Shown in pieces: positions 24,333 to 33,839 of a stretch of 64,000 bases of DNA. The notes beneath the pieces are model-generated. The model was not told the origin of the DNA. It searched no databases and saw only the letters and a program-made list of their open reading frames with translations. The DNA is taken from the NCBI RefSeq assembly GCF_023715705.1, contig NZ_JAMBOS010000016.1, positions 23,508 to 87,507 on the forward strand, written 5' to 3'. Every line of letters begins with the position of its first letter. The first letter of the stretch is position 1. The stretch is from Halalkalibacter oceani. GTDB lineage: Bacteria; Bacillota; Bacilli; Bacillales; Bacillaceae_D. A program made the translations under genes and the position numbers.

Positions 24333-25103
24333 ATGGATGTGTTTGATATGGATGTATCTGAGCAGTTTTGGGAGGCATCGCTTGATCAACTAAAACAAGG
24401 CTTTGTCGAAGAGCAGCATTCGTACAGCTGTCTGCTATGCGGGGAAAAAGTCGAAAAGGGAGTAATTTATCCCTATGAGAATGTCTCATATGAGGCAGAG
24501 AGGTTTATGCGGATTCATATTGAAAAAACGCACAACTCGGTGTTTGACTATCTTTTAGGAATGGATAAGAAGCTGACCGGGTTAACCAATCATCAGAAAA
24601 AGCTGCTTCGCCTTTTTTATCAAGGGAAGAGTGATAAGGAGATTCAAGCGGAGCTTGAGATTGGCAGTCCGTCGACAATCCGGCATCACCGGTTTGCGTT
24701 GAAGGAAAAAGAAAGACAGGCGAAAACCTTTTTAGCGATGATGGAATTGCTGAAGGAAAAGGATCAGCACGCTCCGTCTTTTATTCCGGTTCACAAGACG
24801 GCGACAATGGTCGATGACCGGTACAATATTACAGAAGAAGAGGAGAAGGCGATCATCGACAAGTATTTTCCGGACGGAGCCGATAAGTCGCTAAAGAAAT
24901 TTCCGCCAAAGGAAAAGCAGCGCCTTGTCGTCTTGAGAGAGATCGTCAAGCAGCTCGACCCTGCTTACGTTTATGACGAAAAAGAACTAAATCAAGTGCT
25001 GAAGTGGATTTACGACGATTATGTGATGATCAGAAGATATTTAATCGAATACGGCTTTCTCGATCGAAAGGCGGATGGCAGCGCCTATTGGTTGAGAGGT
25101 TAA
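24333..25103 (+). CDS. DUF2087-domain transcriptional regulator
   Basis: About 256 residues. A CxxC element (YSCLLCGEKV) near the N-terminus is followed by a region with a histidine (IHIEKTHN), then a LuxR/sigma-70-like HTH (LTNHQKKLLRLFYQGKSDKE), and a C-terminal DUF2087 domain (KKFPPKEKQRLVVLREIVKQL ... YLIEYGFLDRKADGSAYWL). The start is uncertain: ATG 24333 or 24348, with TTG 24312 also open and no good ribosome-binding site. It is followed 17 bp later by a GIY-YIG gene, a common pairing. Its regulated target is unknown. Confidence 0.82.
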   Translation: MDVFDMDVSEQFWEASLDQLKQGFVEEQHSYSCLLCGEKVEKGVIYPYENVSYEAERFMRIHIEKTHNSVFDYLLGMDKKLTGLTNHQKKLLRLFYQGKSDKEIQAELEIGSPSTIRHHRFALKEKERQAKTFLAMMELLKEKDQHAPSFIPVHKTATMVDDRYNITEEEEKAIIDKYFPDGADKSLKKFPPKEKQRLVVLREIVKQLDPAYVYDEKELNQVLKWIYDDYVMIRRYLIEYGFLDRKADGSAYWLRG

Positions 25104-25120
25104 GAAAGCAGGAGATAGAG

Positions 25121-25486
25121 ATGGAACGAAAAAAAGAATTGAAACACCTTTATAAAGAGCAGCCGATTGAAGCAGGCGTCTATCAAATTAAAAATAACAT
25201 CAATCAAAAAATATTAATCGGTAGCACAAAGAACATTAAAACAATAAATGGAATCCGGTTCATGCTTGAGACTGGAGCATATACGCCGAATAAAGAGCTG
25301 CAAAATGAATGGAATGAATATGGAAAAGATGCGTTTCGCTTTGACATTATAGAAATTTTGAAAAAGAAGGATGAGCCGTTTTTTAATGAGAAGCAAGCTT
25401 TAGAAGAGATGGAAAAGAAATGGTTGGACCGGCTGCGACCTTTTGGAGAGCGGGGCTATAACCAATTTGTCGAACAGGGAAATTGA
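25121..25486 (+). CDS. GIY-YIG domain protein
   Basis: A 121-residue protein with a GIY-YIG-like nuclease fold. GVY at residues 19-21 and LIG at 32-34 correspond to the two motifs, and EWNEYGKDAFRFDIIEIL and the late RGYNQ match family positions. The second motif has Leu in place of Tyr, so nuclease activity is uncertain. ATG with AGGAGATAGAG upstream. It follows a DUF2087 regulator within the same transcription unit. Confidence 0.75.
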   Translation: MERKKELKHLYKEQPIEAGVYQIKNNINQKILIGSTKNIKTINGIRFMLETGAYTPNKELQNEWNEYGKDAFRFDIIEILKKKDEPFFNEKQALEEMEKKWLDRLRPFGERGYNQFVEQGN

Positions 25487-25753
25487 AGAATGCCTGGAGG
25501 GTTGCAGGAATAGAAGGATAGAGCGCTCGAACGGGAAGGCCCTGGAGCACACTATTTAATGAAACGTTTGTTTAAATTAAGGCATTGAGAATTCCTCTTT
25601 TCATCAGGTTGCTTCAGCTCTAGGTTACTACGTCACTTCCACAAAAAATTATGCTAAAATGGAACATAATCATTCCCGGAAGCGATGAGTCGGATTGAAG
25701 GCGGGCGGGAGCAGGTTTTCCTGTCTGCCATCAGTCTTAAAGGAGGGCAAGTG

Positions 25754-27499
25754 ATGGAGCAGCAGCTACATGAGTTTGCGTTTAGGACAGCTGAACCAGA
25801 TGCCTGCGGGTACTGGGCAGAGCCGGTAACATTTGTTGTTTATCGTCAGCAGTCGCTTCAAGAATGGGCGCGGCTAATTCGCAAAGCGGTTCATCCTCTT
25901 ATTGTGATTGATGAGCAGAACGATGTGCGGGGGACGATCGAAGCGAATACGATGCTGCGGTTAATGACAGAGGTTGATTCCCTGGAAAGTGTTCTTCCAC
26001 TGGAGGCGCTTGAAGAGGTAACCTTTGTCGACAGCGGCTCCTCGATCCATGACCTTCGCTTTAACGATTTGCCGCTTGTCCTGGTCAAGCATGAAAGCGG
26101 ACTGGAGGGGGCAATTACAAAGGAGCGGTGGCGTCAAGCGAATGAGCATTTTTTTCGGGCGGATCATCAGCAGAAGGCAATTTTGGAAACGATTCTTGAA
26201 AGCGCTTACGAGGGGATTGTCATTGTAGATAGGCAAGGGAAAATAGTCAACATGAACAAAGCTTATTTAAGCTTTCTCGGGAAACAGACGGAGCAGGAAG
26301 TGATTGGTAAGTTTGTTGGTGACGTGATTGATAATACCGAGCTTCATCATGTGGTGAAATCCGGTATGCCGCAAAGAGGCAAGGTTCAGATGATTCAAGG
26401 TCAGAAAATGGTAGTCCACCGCATCCCGATTTGGCAGAAGCAGCATGTTATTGGCGCGATTGGCATGCTGATCTTTGAAGGAGTATCAGAGCTGTATCAG
26501 ATTTTGCAGCAGGCGGGTCCGGCAATTATCAGGGAGGACCGCACAGAAGTACGGGCAGACAGCGTCTATTCATTTGAGCAGATGATCGGAAAAAGCAGGG
26601 CATTACAAACCTGTAAAAGCTTTGCGAGGAAAGCGGCACGAACGAAGGCGACCGTTTTAATAACGGGGGAGAGCGGAACGGGGAAGGAGTTATTTGCCCG
26701 CTCGATCCACCATCTCAGTTCTCAGCGGGAGGGACCGTTTGTGGCGGTCAATTGTGCGGCCGTTCCTGAATCATTGCTGGAAGCTGAACTGTTCGGCTAC
26801 GAGGAAGGAGCTTTTACCGGAGCGAAGCGCGGCGGAGCCAGCGGCAAGTTCGAGCAGGCGTCCGGCGGGACATTGTTTTTAGATGAAGTTGCTGATATGT
26901 CGCCGGCGATGCAGGCAAAGCTCCTCAGAGTGCTGGAGACGAAAGAGATTACGAGAGTCGGCGGCAGCCGTTCGATGCTCGTAAATGTCCGGCTGATTGC
27001 CGCAACGAATACCGGTTTGGAAGGTTTAGTAGAGACAGGGGCATTTCGCCAGGATCTCTATTACCGTTTGAATGTGATTCCGCTTCAGCTGCCGCCGCTA
27101 CGGGAGAGAGTAGAAGACATTCCCCTTCTACTTAGTCATTATATGGAAAGATGTGCCGCCGACTATCAAATGAAGAAAAAGCAGTTTGGGGAAGAGGCTT
27201 TACGCCTGCTGCTCTCTTATGATTGGCCCGGGAATGTGCGTGAACTGGTGAATACGGTTAATTATGTGATGACCATGACTGACGGGACCGAGGTCAGCCA
27301 GGCAGATCTACCGCACGTATTTCAAAATCCGGTCATCCCCGCAGCGTCATTAAAGGAAGCGGCGGACGCCGGTGAAAAACATAAAATTAGAGAGGTGCTG
27401 CTAGAGGTCGGAGGAAATAAGACGGAAGCGGCAAAGCGTCTAGGTATTCACCGCGCAACGTTATATCGTAAGTTAAAGGAGTTTCAGTTAGAGGAGTAA
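25754..27499 (+). CDS. sigma-54-dependent transcriptional activator
   Basis: A 581-residue bacterial enhancer-binding protein. A CBS-like N-terminal region is followed by a PAS domain ([19 protein letters not shown], about 155-265), the AAA+ domain with Walker A GESGTGKE (305-312) and the sigma-54 contact loop GAFTGA (352-357), and a C-terminal Fis-type HTH ([20 protein letters not shown]). The ATG at 25754 has AGGAGGG 7 bp upstream. It lies directly upstream of a perfect -24/-12 promoter for an alcohol dehydrogenase-aldehyde dehydrogenase operon, its most likely target. Confidence 0.95.
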   Translation: MEQQLHEFAFRTAEPDACGYWAEPVTFVVYRQQSLQEWARLIRKAVHPLIVIDEQNDVRGTIEANTMLRLMTEVDSLESVLPLEALEEVTFVDSGSSIHDLRFNDLPLVLVKHESGLEGAITKERWRQANEHFFRADHQQKAILETILESAYEGIVIVDRQGKIVNMNKAYLSFLGKQTEQEVIGKFVGDVIDNTELHHVVKSGMPQRGKVQMIQGQKMVVHRIPIWQKQHVIGAIGMLIFEGVSELYQILQQAGPAIIREDRTEVRADSVYSFEQMIGKSRALQTCKSFARKAARTKATVLITGESGTGKELFARSIHHLSSQREGPFVAVNCAAVPESLLEAELFGYEEGAFTGAKRGGASGKFEQASGGTLFLDEVADMSPAMQAKLLRVLETKEITRVGGSRSMLVNVRLIAATNTGLEGLVETGAFRQDLYYRLNVIPLQLPPLRERVEDIPLLLSHYMERCAADYQMKKKQFGEEALRLLLSYDWPGNVRELVNTVNYVMTMTDGTEVSQADLPHVFQNPVIPAASLKEAADAGEKHKIREVLLEVGGNKTEAAKRLGIHRATLYRKLKEFQLEE

Positions 27500-27520
27500 A
27501 AGGATCACTCCTCTTTTTTT
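27491..27520 (+). terminator. terminator overlapping the end of the sigma-54 activator
   Basis: GAGGAGT and ACTCCTC form a perfect stem followed by seven T; the upstream arm overlaps the last codons. Confidence 0.85.
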
Positions 27521-27582
27521 ATTGGCCAATCAACGCTTGATCATTTTTTATTGTTGAATTTATGTGACGTTGATCGCTCCGT

Positions 27583-27622
27583 TTGTCGCATTTAAGCAAC
27601 AAATAAAACGAAAGCGCTTGCG
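27583..27622 (+). promoter_or_regulatory. possible activator site and cre-like element
   Basis: TTGTCGC and GCAACAA form an imperfect dyad around ATTTAA (about 27583-27602), a candidate upstream activating sequence. Next to it CGAAAGCGCTTGCG (27609-27622) resembles a CcpA cre site. Both lie 20-60 bp upstream of the sigma-54 promoter. Confidence 0.4.
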
Positions 27623-27640
27623 AATCCTGATCTTGTAAGT

Positions 27641-27656
27641 TGGCACGTTAGTTGCA
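27641..27656 (+). promoter_or_regulatory. sigma-54 (-24/-12) promoter
   Basis: TGGCAC (27641-27646), five bases, then TTGCA (27652-27656) match the sigma-54 consensus with the required spacing. It lies 26 bp upstream of the Fe-alcohol dehydrogenase start and just downstream of a gene for a sigma-54 activator. Confidence 0.92.
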
Positions 27657-27682
27657 ATGTAAGAGGCTGGGAGGGATCGAGC

Positions 27683-28876
27683 ATGCAACTAATAACGAAC
27701 CAATTGCCGAAAACAATCGTGTATGGAATAGGCAGTTTTCAGCAGGTGGGAGTTGAAGCAAGGAAGGTTGGCACCAAGGCTTTACTGATTAGTGATCAGA
27801 TAATGAAAAGCCTTGGCAATGTTGACAGGGCGGGCGAGCTGCTGGAGGAGAGCAGCGTGTATTGGCATGAGTATTTGGGCGTGGAAACGGAGCCAAAAGA
27901 CATCTATGTGGATCAGGCATTAACGTTATTGCAGCAAAATGGCTGCGATCACATTATTGCCCTTGGGGGAGGGAGCTGCATTGATACGGCTAAAGCCGTG
28001 GCGGTATTGGCAACGAATGGTGGGACGATCAGTGACTATATGAACGGCGGGAGGATCGCGGAGAAACATCCGCTCCCGCTAATAGCGATCCCGACAACAG
28101 GGGGAACCGGTTCGGAGGCGACGGATGTGACAGTCGTTACAAATACAGCAAACGCCGTCAAAATGATGATCAAGCAGGAAGCTTTTATCCCGCAAAAGGC
28201 CATCGTCGACCCGGTATTGACGGTTTCATCACCGCCTCATATTACCGCGGCGACGGGAATCGACGCCTTGACGCATGCCCTTGAGGCATATATCAGCAAA
28301 AAGGCGCATCCGTTTACGGATATGCTGGCATTATCAGCGTTGGAACGTATCTATCATCATATCGAGATCGCCTATCATGATGGGGAAAACCTTCAGGCGC
28401 GGCATGAATTGATTTATGGTTCAATGCTGGCTGGAATGGCCTTTTCAAATGCTTCTGTTTGCCTTGTTCATGGCATGTCGCGGCCAATCGGTGCGCTTTT
28501 TGACGTGCCGCACGGTGTATCCAACGCGATGCTGCTACCGGTTGTGCTTGAGTATACGAAGGAGAGCTGCCGCGATCGACTCGCTGAAATCGCACGGGTC
28601 CTGATGCCGGAACGTCGCGAGGACAGCGAGATGGAGCTGTCGGATGCCTTAGTCGAAAGCTTTATCTCTCTTTGTGCGAGGCTGGACATTCCCACACTCC
28701 GGCAATGGGGGATCGACGAGGAGCTGTATGCGAGTCAGCTGGAAAAGATGGCCGTCGACGCGCTTGAAAGCGGGAGTCCGCAGAACAATCCGAGGGTGCC
28801 TGCAAAAGCAGAAATCATGCACCTGTACGAAGAACTGTTCAGCTATGAACAGCGACCTGTCTCAAAAGGAAAATAA
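27683..28876 (+). CDS. iron-containing alcohol dehydrogenase
   Basis: A 397-residue NAD(P)-dependent group III dehydrogenase. It has the nucleotide-binding [11 protein letters not shown], the substrate-site [11 protein letters not shown] and the metal-binding signature with histidines ([32 protein letters not shown]). ATG is preceded by GGGAGGG. It is the first gene of a sigma-54-driven pair with a CoA-acylating semialdehyde dehydrogenase, so it should supply that enzyme with an aldehyde from an alcohol or hydroxyacid. 3-Hydroxypropionate-, 4-hydroxybutyrate- or 1,3-propanediol-type substrates are possibilities; none is proven. Confidence 0.92.
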   Translation: MQLITNQLPKTIVYGIGSFQQVGVEARKVGTKALLISDQIMKSLGNVDRAGELLEESSVYWHEYLGVETEPKDIYVDQALTLLQQNGCDHIIALGGGSCIDTAKAVAVLATNGGTISDYMNGGRIAEKHPLPLIAIPTTGGTGSEATDVTVVTNTANAVKMMIKQEAFIPQKAIVDPVLTVSSPPHITAATGIDALTHALEAYISKKAHPFTDMLALSALERIYHHIEIAYHDGENLQARHELIYGSMLAGMAFSNASVCLVHGMSRPIGALFDVPHGVSNAMLLPVVLEYTKESCRDRLAEIARVLMPERREDSEMELSDALVESFISLCARLDIPTLRQWGIDEELYASQLEKMAVDALESGSPQNNPRVPAKAEIMHLYEELFSYEQRPVSKGK

Positions 28877-28896
28877 AAAGAAGTGGAGGAAGCAAC

Positions 28897-30345
28897 ATGA
28901 CAAAAAAATTAAAAAATTATATCGGCGGCGAATGGGTTGACGCTGACACCTCTCATTACGAGGCTGTTCCGAATCCGGCCACGGGAGAAGAAATTGCGCA
29001 AGTCCCACTGTCAACGAAAGAAGATGTTGATAAAGCAGTGGAGGTGGCAAAGGAAGCCTTTCATTCATGGAAGAAGGTACCTGTGCCAAAGAGGGCCCGT
29101 CATTTGTTTAAGTACCAGCAGCTCTTGGTCGAGCAGCATAGTGAGCTGGCGAAACTGATTACGCAGGAAAATGGAAAAACCTATGACGACGCCTATGGCG
29201 AAGTGCAACGCGGAATTGAATGCGTGGAGTTTGCGGCGGGAGCCCCGTCGCTGTTGATGGGAGATGTGCTTCCGGATATCGCGACCGGTATTGAATCAGG
29301 GATGTACCGTTATCCGGTCGGTGTCGTTGGCGGCATTACGCCATTCAACTTTCCGATGATGGTCCCTTGCTGGATGTTCCCGCTTGCTTTAGCATGCGGC
29401 AATACATTTGTCCTGAAGCCGTCCGAGCGCACACCGCTTTTAGCGGAGCGGCTTGTCAGTCTGGCGAGCGAAGCGGGCTTTCCAAAGGGGGTAGTAAACC
29501 TCGTCCATGGAGCTCATGATGTCGTAAACCGCCTGCTTGAGCATCCGGACGTTCCGGCGATTTCATTTGTCGGCTCACAGCCGGTTGCCGAATATGTGTA
29601 TAAGACCGGCACGAGCCACGGCAAGCGGGTTCAGGCTCTTGCCGGTGCCAAAAACCATTCGATCGTTCTCGGGGATTGTGATCTTGATAAGACGGTGCAG
29701 GGAATTATGAGCGGAGCCTTTGGCAGTGCAGGTCAGCGTTGTATGGCGACCGCCGTTGTCGTCGTTACTGAGGATATCGCGGACGAACTCGTTGACCGTT
29801 TGACGAAGGCGGCTGACGCGCTTGTGCTCGGAGACGGAGCCGATGCGAAAGTGAGCCTCGGTCCCGTGATTCGCCGTTCGCATCTTGATAAGGTGAAAGG
29901 ACAAATGGAGGAGGCCGTCGGCGAGGGAGCTGTTCTTGTCCGCGATGGGCGAGATGTGCCGGCAGAACTGGCTTCTGGTTACTTTTTAGGTGCGACCATC
30001 TTCGACCATGTCACAACGGAGATGGCTATTTGGAAACAGGAAGTGTTTGCGCCTGTTCTCTCGATCATGAGAGTCAAGGATTTGACCGAAGCGATTGAAT
30101 TGACCAACCGCTCCAAATTTGGCAATGGTTCGGTTTTATATACAAAGAGTGGAGAAGCGGTCCGTCAATACCGTGAAGACATCGAAGTCGGCATGCTTGG
30201 CGTCAATGTCAATGTCCCGGCCCCGATGGCCTTCTTCCCCTTCTCCGGCTGGAAGGAGTCCTTCTATGGCGATTTGCATGCGAACGGAAAGGACGGCGTC
30301 AACTTCTATACACAGCGGAAAATGCTAACAGCGCGGTGGTATTAA
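28897..30345 (+). CDS. CoA-acylating methylmalonate-semialdehyde dehydrogenase
   Basis: A 482-residue aldehyde dehydrogenase of the MmsA/IolA type, converting (methyl)malonate semialdehyde, NAD and CoA to acetyl- or propionyl-CoA plus CO2. The catalytic cysteine is in [10 protein letters not shown] (Cys282). The family marker [20 protein letters not shown] and the C-terminal [21 protein letters not shown] are present. It follows the Fe-dehydrogenase by 20 bp. The pair could take a hydroxyacid such as 3-hydroxypropionate or 3-hydroxyisobutyrate to an acyl-CoA. Confidence 0.92.
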   Translation: MTKKLKNYIGGEWVDADTSHYEAVPNPATGEEIAQVPLSTKEDVDKAVEVAKEAFHSWKKVPVPKRARHLFKYQQLLVEQHSELAKLITQENGKTYDDAYGEVQRGIECVEFAAGAPSLLMGDVLPDIATGIESGMYRYPVGVVGGITPFNFPMMVPCWMFPLALACGNTFVLKPSERTPLLAERLVSLASEAGFPKGVVNLVHGAHDVVNRLLEHPDVPAISFVGSQPVAEYVYKTGTSHGKRVQALAGAKNHSIVLGDCDLDKTVQGIMSGAFGSAGQRCMATAVVVVTEDIADELVDRLTKAADALVLGDGADAKVSLGPVIRRSHLDKVKGQMEEAVGEGAVLVRDGRDVPAELASGYFLGATIFDHVTTEMAIWKQEVFAPVLSIMRVKDLTEAIELTNRSKFGNGSVLYTKSGEAVRQYREDIEVGMLGVNVNVPAPMAFFPFSGWKESFYGDLHANGKDGVNFYTQRKMLTARWY

Positions 30346-30412
30346 ATGGAGTGAGGCTGGGACAGTAATAGAAGTTGAGAAGAAAGAACATGACAATGGC
30401 TCTGTTCTGCGC

Positions 30413-30452
30413 AAATCGCCTACCGAAGTGGTTTTTTCGGTAGGCGATTTTA
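30413..30452 (+). terminator. terminator after the mmsA-type gene
   Basis: AAATCGCCTACCGAA and TTCGGTAGGCGATTT form a perfect 15-bp stem with a T-rich loop. Confidence 0.85.
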
Positions 30453-30650
30453 ATATATAAGACATCCACATGCTCTGCAATCATGAGAAAACTCATCATC
30501 AACTTCTTCCACGGTTGCAAAATGGGCGTACTTGTTAAGTAATACATTGGTAGAAATTTTTTCTTTGTTCTACCTATTGTATAATAGGCTGCATGTACAT
30601 ATATGTCTGTCTACAGGAAGAAAACAAAAAAATAAGGGAGCTGAGTTGCA

Positions 30651-30955
30651 GTGACAAACTCGTTAGTTGTTCAGGGTCAAATTTTTATTGAAAGGATCAA
30701 TAACAGTGGTATGGAATGTTGAGACTTTGCCGAATTGTATTTTAGTTTGGGGGGGTGGCGGAGGAATACACGTAGGAGCCAGAAGGTCTTCGAACGCAAA
30801 ACAGTCGATTACAACCGTAGTGAAGGAGGCCATGAAAGTGAACAGGCTGATCCACTTACACGGAATGATCTGAGAGATGAAGCCTTAGATTAACATCCTG
30901 CAGAGAAGCGAAAGAAATGGTCAAGAGGCTTTTTAGAAGAGTTGAAAATGGATTG
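30651..30955 (+). pseudogene. possible interrupted small gene
   Basis: From a GTG at 30651, with AAGGGAG 10 bp upstream and a TATAAT-like element further up, a frame reads 23 codons to a TGA (30720-30722), continues open for 56 codons to TAA (30891), and then 20 more codons to TGA. The product after the first stop is hydrophilic and rich in Arg, Glu and Asp, and resembles coding sequence more than random DNA. I recognise no family. It may be a decayed remnant at the border of the AT-rich island, or non-coding. Confidence 0.3.
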
Positions 30956-31011
30956 AATCAAGTTAAACGTAGCATGGGAAAGTGGGAAGTGAATTCAAAT
31001 TATCTTTCTTT

Positions 31012-31042
31012 AGCCTTCTCTAGAGAATGTTAGAAGAAGGCT
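31012..31042 (+). terminator. hairpin before the rpiR-type gene
   Basis: AGCCTTCT pairs with AGAAGAAGGCT. There is no long T-run, so it is only terminator-like. Confidence 0.45.
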
Positions 31043-31117
31043 TAATAATGACATTCGTAGTAAGATGTAATAAAATAGTACAGCAAATGGAATCTAAGGA
31101 AAGGGAGTAGTATAAAT

Positions 31118-31984
31118 ATGCAAGAATTAAACGTCAACACAAAACCAGGCTTTTTTACACGAATAGAAGCTTCTTTACCTAAATTAAGAGGAGCCGAAAA
31201 AAAAGTAGTCAACTTCATTGAAAAGAACCATGAAGAAATTATTCACCTTTCTATTACTGAAGTAGCTGAGAGAAGTCAAACTAGCGAATCATCAGTAGTA
31301 CGCCTTTGTAAACGATTAGGCTATAAAGGCTTTCAGGATATGAAAATTCACTTAGCAAAAGAAGTGATTTCACCGGAAAAACAAATTCATGAAGTTATTG
31401 AAAAGAATGATGATGTTATTACTATTAAGAAAAAGGTTTTTCAGTCCAATATTCAAGCTCTTTACGATTCATTAGAGGTCTGTAATGATAGTCAACTTGA
31501 ACATGCTGTCAATGCTATTTCAAAGGCCAATCGGATAGAATTTTACGGTACGGGCGGTTCTGGGGTAGTGGCAAGTGACGCTCAACATAAACTTTTAAAA
31601 TTAGGAATTAAAACTTTTGCCTATAGTGATGCTGTATTACAATGGATGTCAGCTAGTGTTCTAACCGAAAAAGACGTAGTTATTGGCATCTCACATACTG
31701 GATCTAATACAGATGTCCTCCATGCGATGAGGTTGGCAAAGGAGGCTGGTGCTACTTTGATTTGTATCACCAATTCATCAAAATCCCCTATAACCCAAAT
31801 TTCCGATATTATATTACAGACATCATCTAAGGAAACATTATTTAGAACGGATGCAATTTCTTCTAGGATTGCTCAACTTACTATTATTGATATATTAGTA
31901 GCGGCATTAGCAAATAATAATTATGAATATTATTATCAACAACTTCAAAAGACAAGGAAATCAACGATAGAGAAAAAATTGTAA
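31118..31984 (+). CDS. MurR/RpiR family transcriptional regulator
   Basis: A 288-residue regulator with an N-terminal HTH_6 domain (IIHLSITEVAERSQTSESSVVRLCKRLGYKGF) and a C-terminal SIS sugar-phosphate isomerase-like domain (IEFYGTGGSGVVASDAQHKLLKLG ... VVIGISHTGSNTDVL). Such proteins sense phosphosugars. AAAGGGAG precedes the ATG. It leads an AT-rich cluster for a TRAP transporter and polyol/sugar catabolism and is the likely controller of the two shared promoter motifs at 32025 and 35153. Confidence 0.92.
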   Translation: MQELNVNTKPGFFTRIEASLPKLRGAEKKVVNFIEKNHEEIIHLSITEVAERSQTSESSVVRLCKRLGYKGFQDMKIHLAKEVISPEKQIHEVIEKNDDVITIKKKVFQSNIQALYDSLEVCNDSQLEHAVNAISKANRIEFYGTGGSGVVASDAQHKLLKLGIKTFAYSDAVLQWMSASVLTEKDVVIGISHTGSNTDVLHAMRLAKEAGATLICITNSSKSPITQISDIILQTSSKETLFRTDAISSRIAQLTIIDILVAALANNNYEYYYQQLQKTRKSTIEKKL

Positions 31985-32024
31985 ATTCAATGTGAAAATT
32001 ATATTCATTTTTTTCGTAAAAACA

Positions 32025-32053
32025 TTGAAGGAAATTACCACCTTGTGATAGTA
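32025..32053 (+). promoter_or_regulatory. shared promoter/operator motif, copy 1 (dctP)
   Basis: The 18-bp word TTGAAGGAAATTACCACC (32025-32042) is identical to that at 35153-35170. TTGAAG can serve as -35, with a poor -10 (GATAGT) about 16 bp later. The inner GGAAATTACC is a near-palindrome. Confidence 0.65.
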
Positions 32054-32130
32054 TATATTTATCGAGTTAATTTTCCGAAAATTAAATTATAAACTTTCTT
32101 GTATGGAGGTGTTTTCCTCTTTCTTATATA

Positions 32131-32144
32131 GGAAAGCGCTGTCA
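32131..32144 (+). promoter_or_regulatory. cre-like CcpA site upstream of dctP
   Basis: GGAAAGCGCTGTCA matches the cre pattern TGAAAGCGCTTTCA at 12 of 14 positions, downstream of the proposed promoter, where CcpA would act as a roadblock. Confidence 0.55.
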
Positions 32145-32188
32145 TTTTCGGGAATGTCGATAATTAATCAATACAAGGGGCGAAAGAA

Positions 32189-33244
32189 ATGAAGAGAACA
32201 ATTATACTTTTAATTACTGTATTATTGGTAGTTTCCATCTTGGCAGCATGCGGGGGTAGTTCGAGCAGCGGACAAGGTCAAGAAGAGAATAACGGTGGTG
32301 GAGAGAGGGAAGTCGTTACGCTTAAACTGGCGACTCCGGATCCAGACTCCTCAAACGTTACCCTGGCAGCAAAAGAATTTGCAAACAGCGTTGAAGAGAG
32401 GACGGATGGTTTGGTTAAAGTTGAAGTGCATGCAAATGGAACTCTCTATGGGGGTGATCCCTCGGCTGGTGTTAAGCAACTTGGAGCTGGAAGTCTTGAT
32501 CTGTTAGTGCTTTCTACTTCTTTATATGCCAATTTCCAACCTGAATTCAGTGCGATTAGTATCCCCTACCTGTTCGATGATAGAGAACAGTTTATATCTT
32601 TTTTAAATGGAGAACTTGGTGAACATTTGTTAATGTCTGTAGAAGATATGGGGATAAAGGGCCTTGGTTATTGGACACGTGATTTTAGACAAATTACTAA
32701 TTCAAAGCGTCCAATTACTAAGCCGTCAGATTTAGAAGGAATTAAACTAAGGGTGCCCAACAATCCTTTATGGGTTGAGTTTTTTAAGGGTGCTGGAACA
32801 GTAACGACGCCGATGGATTTTGCTGAAGTGTATAATGCGCTTCAATTAGGGACGATTGACGGTCAGGAGAATCCCTTAGGTGTGATCAGGTCATCGAATT
32901 TTCAAGAAGTCCAACAATACTTAACAATTTCAAACCATATGGCTGACGGGTGGTTGGTAGGAGTGAATCAAGAAAAATTTGAGGGGTTGTCAGAAGATCA
33001 TAGGCAAGCTATTCAAGAAGCCGTTGAAGAGGTTCAGGCTTGGAAGTCGCAACAAGACCAAAAGGGTTCAGAAGAAATTATTGAATTCTTGCAAAGTGAA
33101 GGTATGGAAGTAAATGAACTTAGTTCTGAACAGCAACAGCAATTCGTGGAGGTATCACAAGCGGCTTATCCAACATTTAAAGAGTTGGTAGCTAACGACG
33201 AATTTTTTGAGGAAGTTCTTTCATTTGTTGGTAAGAGTCAATAG
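32189..33244 (+). CDS. dctP: TRAP transporter substrate-binding protein DctP
   Basis: A 351-residue extracytoplasmic solute receptor of the TRAP family, made as a lipoprotein (lipobox LAAC, Cys21). The DctP-family stretch RQITNSKRPITKPSDLEGIKLRVPNN contains the conserved arginine that contacts substrate carboxylates, followed by NALQLGTIDGQENP. It precedes DctQ and DctM in one unit. TRAP receptors mostly bind organic or sugar acids; the neighbouring polyol/sugar enzymes suggest a sugar-acid or sugar-alcohol ligand. Confidence 0.93.
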   Translation: MKRTIILLITVLLVVSILAACGGSSSSGQGQEENNGGGEREVVTLKLATPDPDSSNVTLAAKEFANSVEERTDGLVKVEVHANGTLYGGDPSAGVKQLGAGSLDLLVLSTSLYANFQPEFSAISIPYLFDDREQFISFLNGELGEHLLMSVEDMGIKGLGYWTRDFRQITNSKRPITKPSDLEGIKLRVPNNPLWVEFFKGAGTVTTPMDFAEVYNALQLGTIDGQENPLGVIRSSNFQEVQQYLTISNHMADGWLVGVNQEKFEGLSEDHRQAIQEAVEEVQAWKSQQDQKGSEEIIEFLQSEGMEVNELSSEQQQQFVEVSQAAYPTFKELVANDEFFEEVLSFVGKSQ

Positions 33245-33262
33245 TTAATTAAAAATGTTAGA

Positions 33263-33312
33263 GAGAAGCAGTTTTCATTAATGAAAGCGTTTTTATATGG
33301 AGGCTGCTTCTC
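33263..33312 (+). promoter_or_regulatory. intercistronic stem-loop between dctP and dctQ
   Basis: GAGAAGCAG (33263-33271) pairs perfectly with CTGCTTCTC (33304-33312). The loop holds a TTTCATTAATGAAA dyad and a cre-like TGAAAGCGTTTTTA (33282-33295). It may protect the dctP mRNA or limit expression of the permease genes; CcpA binding inside it is also possible. Confidence 0.55.
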
Positions 33313-33335
33313 ATGTTTAAGGAAAGGAGAATACT

Positions 33336-33827
33336 ATGGGACAGAAATTATCCAAAGAGGTTGCCCCTATATTCCGTTATGTCAATAGAGCCTCAGACTT
33401 TCTTGCGACATTAACCGCTATGACCATTTTCGTTGTTGTGATGATCCAAATAATTGGTAGGTTAATATCCCATTCTGCTCCATGGACAGAAGAGGCAACT
33501 CGTTTAATATTCATTTGGATGATCTTTTTGGGAATTGGCATTGGGTTTAGAAGGGCAGAATCGCCTAGGGTTACCGTTCTTTTAGATAAATTACCTCTTA
33601 GTATAAAGAAATTTTCAAGAGGGGTTTACATAATTGGAACGACAGGTTTTTTTGTTTTTATGTTTGTATACGGAATTGATTTAATGCGCCAACAAATTCA
33701 TACAAATGAAATGAGTACAGTTTTAATGATGCCTATGTGGATTATTGGTTTAAGCATTCCCGTTTCAGCTTTTCTAGGAATCATTAATACAGTTCAAACC
33801 ATTATTTATGATCGGAATTTAATATAG
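33336..33827 (+). CDS. dctQ: TRAP transporter small permease DctQ
   Basis: A 163-residue membrane protein with four hydrophobic segments, the normal size for DctQ. WTEEATRLIFIWMIFLGIGIGFRRAESPRV is the family's central motif. It sits 12 bp before dctM and works with it as the Na+-driven permease. Confidence 0.9.
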   Translation: MGQKLSKEVAPIFRYVNRASDFLATLTAMTIFVVVMIQIIGRLISHSAPWTEEATRLIFIWMIFLGIGIGFRRAESPRVTVLLDKLPLSIKKFSRGVYIIGTTGFFVFMFVYGIDLMRQQIHTNEMSTVLMMPMWIIGLSIPVSAFLGIINTVQTIIYDRNLI

Positions 33828-33839
33828 GAGGGGGAACAA

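Larger units (their letters stand above)
30346..31117 (+). other. long intergenic region before the rpiR-type gene
   Basis: This 770-bp stretch marks the change from higher- to lower-G+C sequence. It begins with a degenerate gaggctggg element (30353), then a strong terminator (30413-30452), a TATAAT-like element (30580-30585), a frame interrupted by one stop (30651-30955, listed separately) and a hairpin at 31012-31042. Confidence 0.6.

Noticed and set aside
30720..30722. TGA as a selenocysteine codon in the frame at 30651
   Set aside because: There is no recognisable selenoprotein context or selenocysteine insertion element, and the family is unknown; decay or non-coding status is simpler.
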